A stretch of 64,000 bases of DNA from Actinokineospora spheciospongiae (GTDB taxonomy: Bacteria; Actinomycetota; Actinomycetes; Mycobacteriales; Pseudonocardiaceae), in NCBI RefSeq assembly GCF_000564855.1, contig NZ_AYXG01000139.1, positions 78,966-142,965 on the forward strand, given 5' to 3'. Made by a program: the position numbers and the translations under genes. Position 1 is the stretch's first letter. Each line of letters begins with the position of its first letter. Positions 63,464-64,000 of the stretch are shown here, piece by piece. The notes under the pieces are model-generated. The model worked only from the letters and a program-made list of their open reading frames with translations. It did no database searches and was not told the DNA's origin.

Positions 63464-63960
63464 TGACCGGTGACGAACTCGTGGATCGTTATGCGAGGTT
63501 GCGGCGGGCTGCCGCGGCGTTGCTCGAGGTGACTGAGACTGCTGAGGTGTCTGTGGTGCACCGGGACAAGTTGGATGGTTTGGCGGCGGCTTTGGCGGAG
63601 CCCGGGCCCTCGGGTGTCAGTGCCAGAGAGGTTGTCGATCCCAGCCTGCACCTGTTGTCCTCGCGGACTTACCGGAGAGGCGCTCCCGATGGTGCACTGC
63701 GCCCGTTTGCCGAAAGGGCTCGGAGCATTAGGGAGAGTCTGGCCCTTGATGATGCGAGTGAGGAGCCGCGTGGGGAGTGGCCTGATGTGTGGGACCCGAC
63801 TTTGACTGAGGTGCAGGCCATGGTGGTGGGGACGTTGTTGCGGGAGTTGGTGGCGCGGTTGGTGGCCACGGGTGATTCCGGTGGTCGGGAGTTGGCGGTT
63901 GTGGTGGGGGAGGTGGCCGACGAGATCTTGGCGCCGACGTTCGTCGGGGCGCAGCGATGA
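63463..63960 (+). CDS. small protein coupled to the EspC-GT4 gene
   Basis: A 165-residue, acidic, mostly helical protein with no recognised family. GGAGG lies five bases before the ATG, which overlaps the stop of the EspC-GT4 gene by one base. Its place matches that of an immunity protein or a secretion chaperone. Base usage differs from its neighbours: many codons end in T or G (ttg, gtt, ggt), against C elsewhere. This may point to recent transfer. Confidence 0.7.
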   Translation: MTGDELVDRYARLRRAAAALLEVTETAEVSVVHRDKLDGLAAALAEPGPSGVSAREVVDPSLHLLSSRTYRRGAPDGALRPFAERARSIRESLALDDASEEPRGEWPDVWDPTLTEVQAMVVGTLLRELVARLVATGDSGGRELAVVVGEVADEILAPTFVGAQR

Positions 63961-64000
63961 GTGGTGTGCGGCCAGTGGTGGTCTATTCCGGGCGCAGCGA
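63957..64000 (+). CDS. partial gene at the right edge
   Basis: An ATG overlapping the previous stop opens a frame (MSGVRPVVVYSGRS) that leaves the window. Too little is visible to assign a family; the tight spacing suggests it belongs to the same operon. Confidence 0.6.
   Translation, partial: MSGVRPVVVYSGRS

Overview
The window is very GC-rich DNA with strong G/C third-position bias, frequent GTG starts, 1-4 nt stop/start overlaps and several apparently leaderless promoters. Together with ESX-type secretion signals, pcaIJF genes, a streptogrisin-like protease and a lasso peptide cluster, this points to a filamentous actinomycete, most likely of the Pseudonocardiales (for example an Actinokineospora, Saccharothrix or Actinosynnema relative). 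The genus is an inference. No rRNA, tRNA or CRISPR array was seen.

Layout. (1) 353-5016: a lasso peptide cluster. Protease B2, recognition protein B1, cyclase C and a 39-residue precursor lie on the minus strand, and the exporter is divergent. The predicted core closely resembles propeptin. (2) 5145-10048: an ABC-2 transporter, a LuxR-type regulator and a two-component system, possibly immunity and control for the lasso cluster. (3) 10209-14199: an unusual cassette of J-domain/pseudokinase, vWA protein, adenylosuccinate-synthetase paralogue and NrtR-like regulator, driven by a leaderless promoter covered by a perfect palindrome. (4) 14289-25393: accessory and housekeeping genes, including an APH(6)-like kinase, alpha-lytic-type protease, secretory lipase, CGNR regulator, AidB/PaaX pair and a lipoprotein. 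(5) 25558-31446: a poly-gamma-glutamate-type operon (HAMP protein, CapB, CapC, NlpC/P60). (6) 31809-38235: LysR with pcaF-I-J, an MFS exporter and a secreted tripeptidyl peptidase.

(7) 38523-42419: a (2Fe-2S) ferredoxin-like protein, then a cobalamin riboswitch controlling a BtuCDF-type importer. (8) 43285-55815: a metal-homeostasis block. A staphylopine-type opine metallophore pathway (histidine racemase, aminobutyryl transferase, opine dehydrogenase, MFS exporter) is followed by a Fec-type importer. Next come an ArsR regulator, a P1B-4 metal ATPase, a duplicated His-rich protein and zinc-independent ribosomal protein paralogues (S18, S14, L33, L28, L31B, L32). Three Zur-like boxes sit in this block, so much of it is probably one zinc-starvation regulon. 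(9) 56038-64000: a small secreted protein, a STAND NTPase with TPR-like repeats and an apparent 3' frameshift, a 5'-truncated glycosyltransferase-like gene next to a 7-bp tandem repeat, and a probable type VII secreted EspC/proline-rich/GT4-glycosyltransferase fusion with a small partner.

The best candidates for undescribed biology are the J-domain/vWA/PurA-like/NrtR cassette, the EspC-GT4 fusion, and the opine-metallophore locus joined to a Fec-type importer and a Zur regulon.
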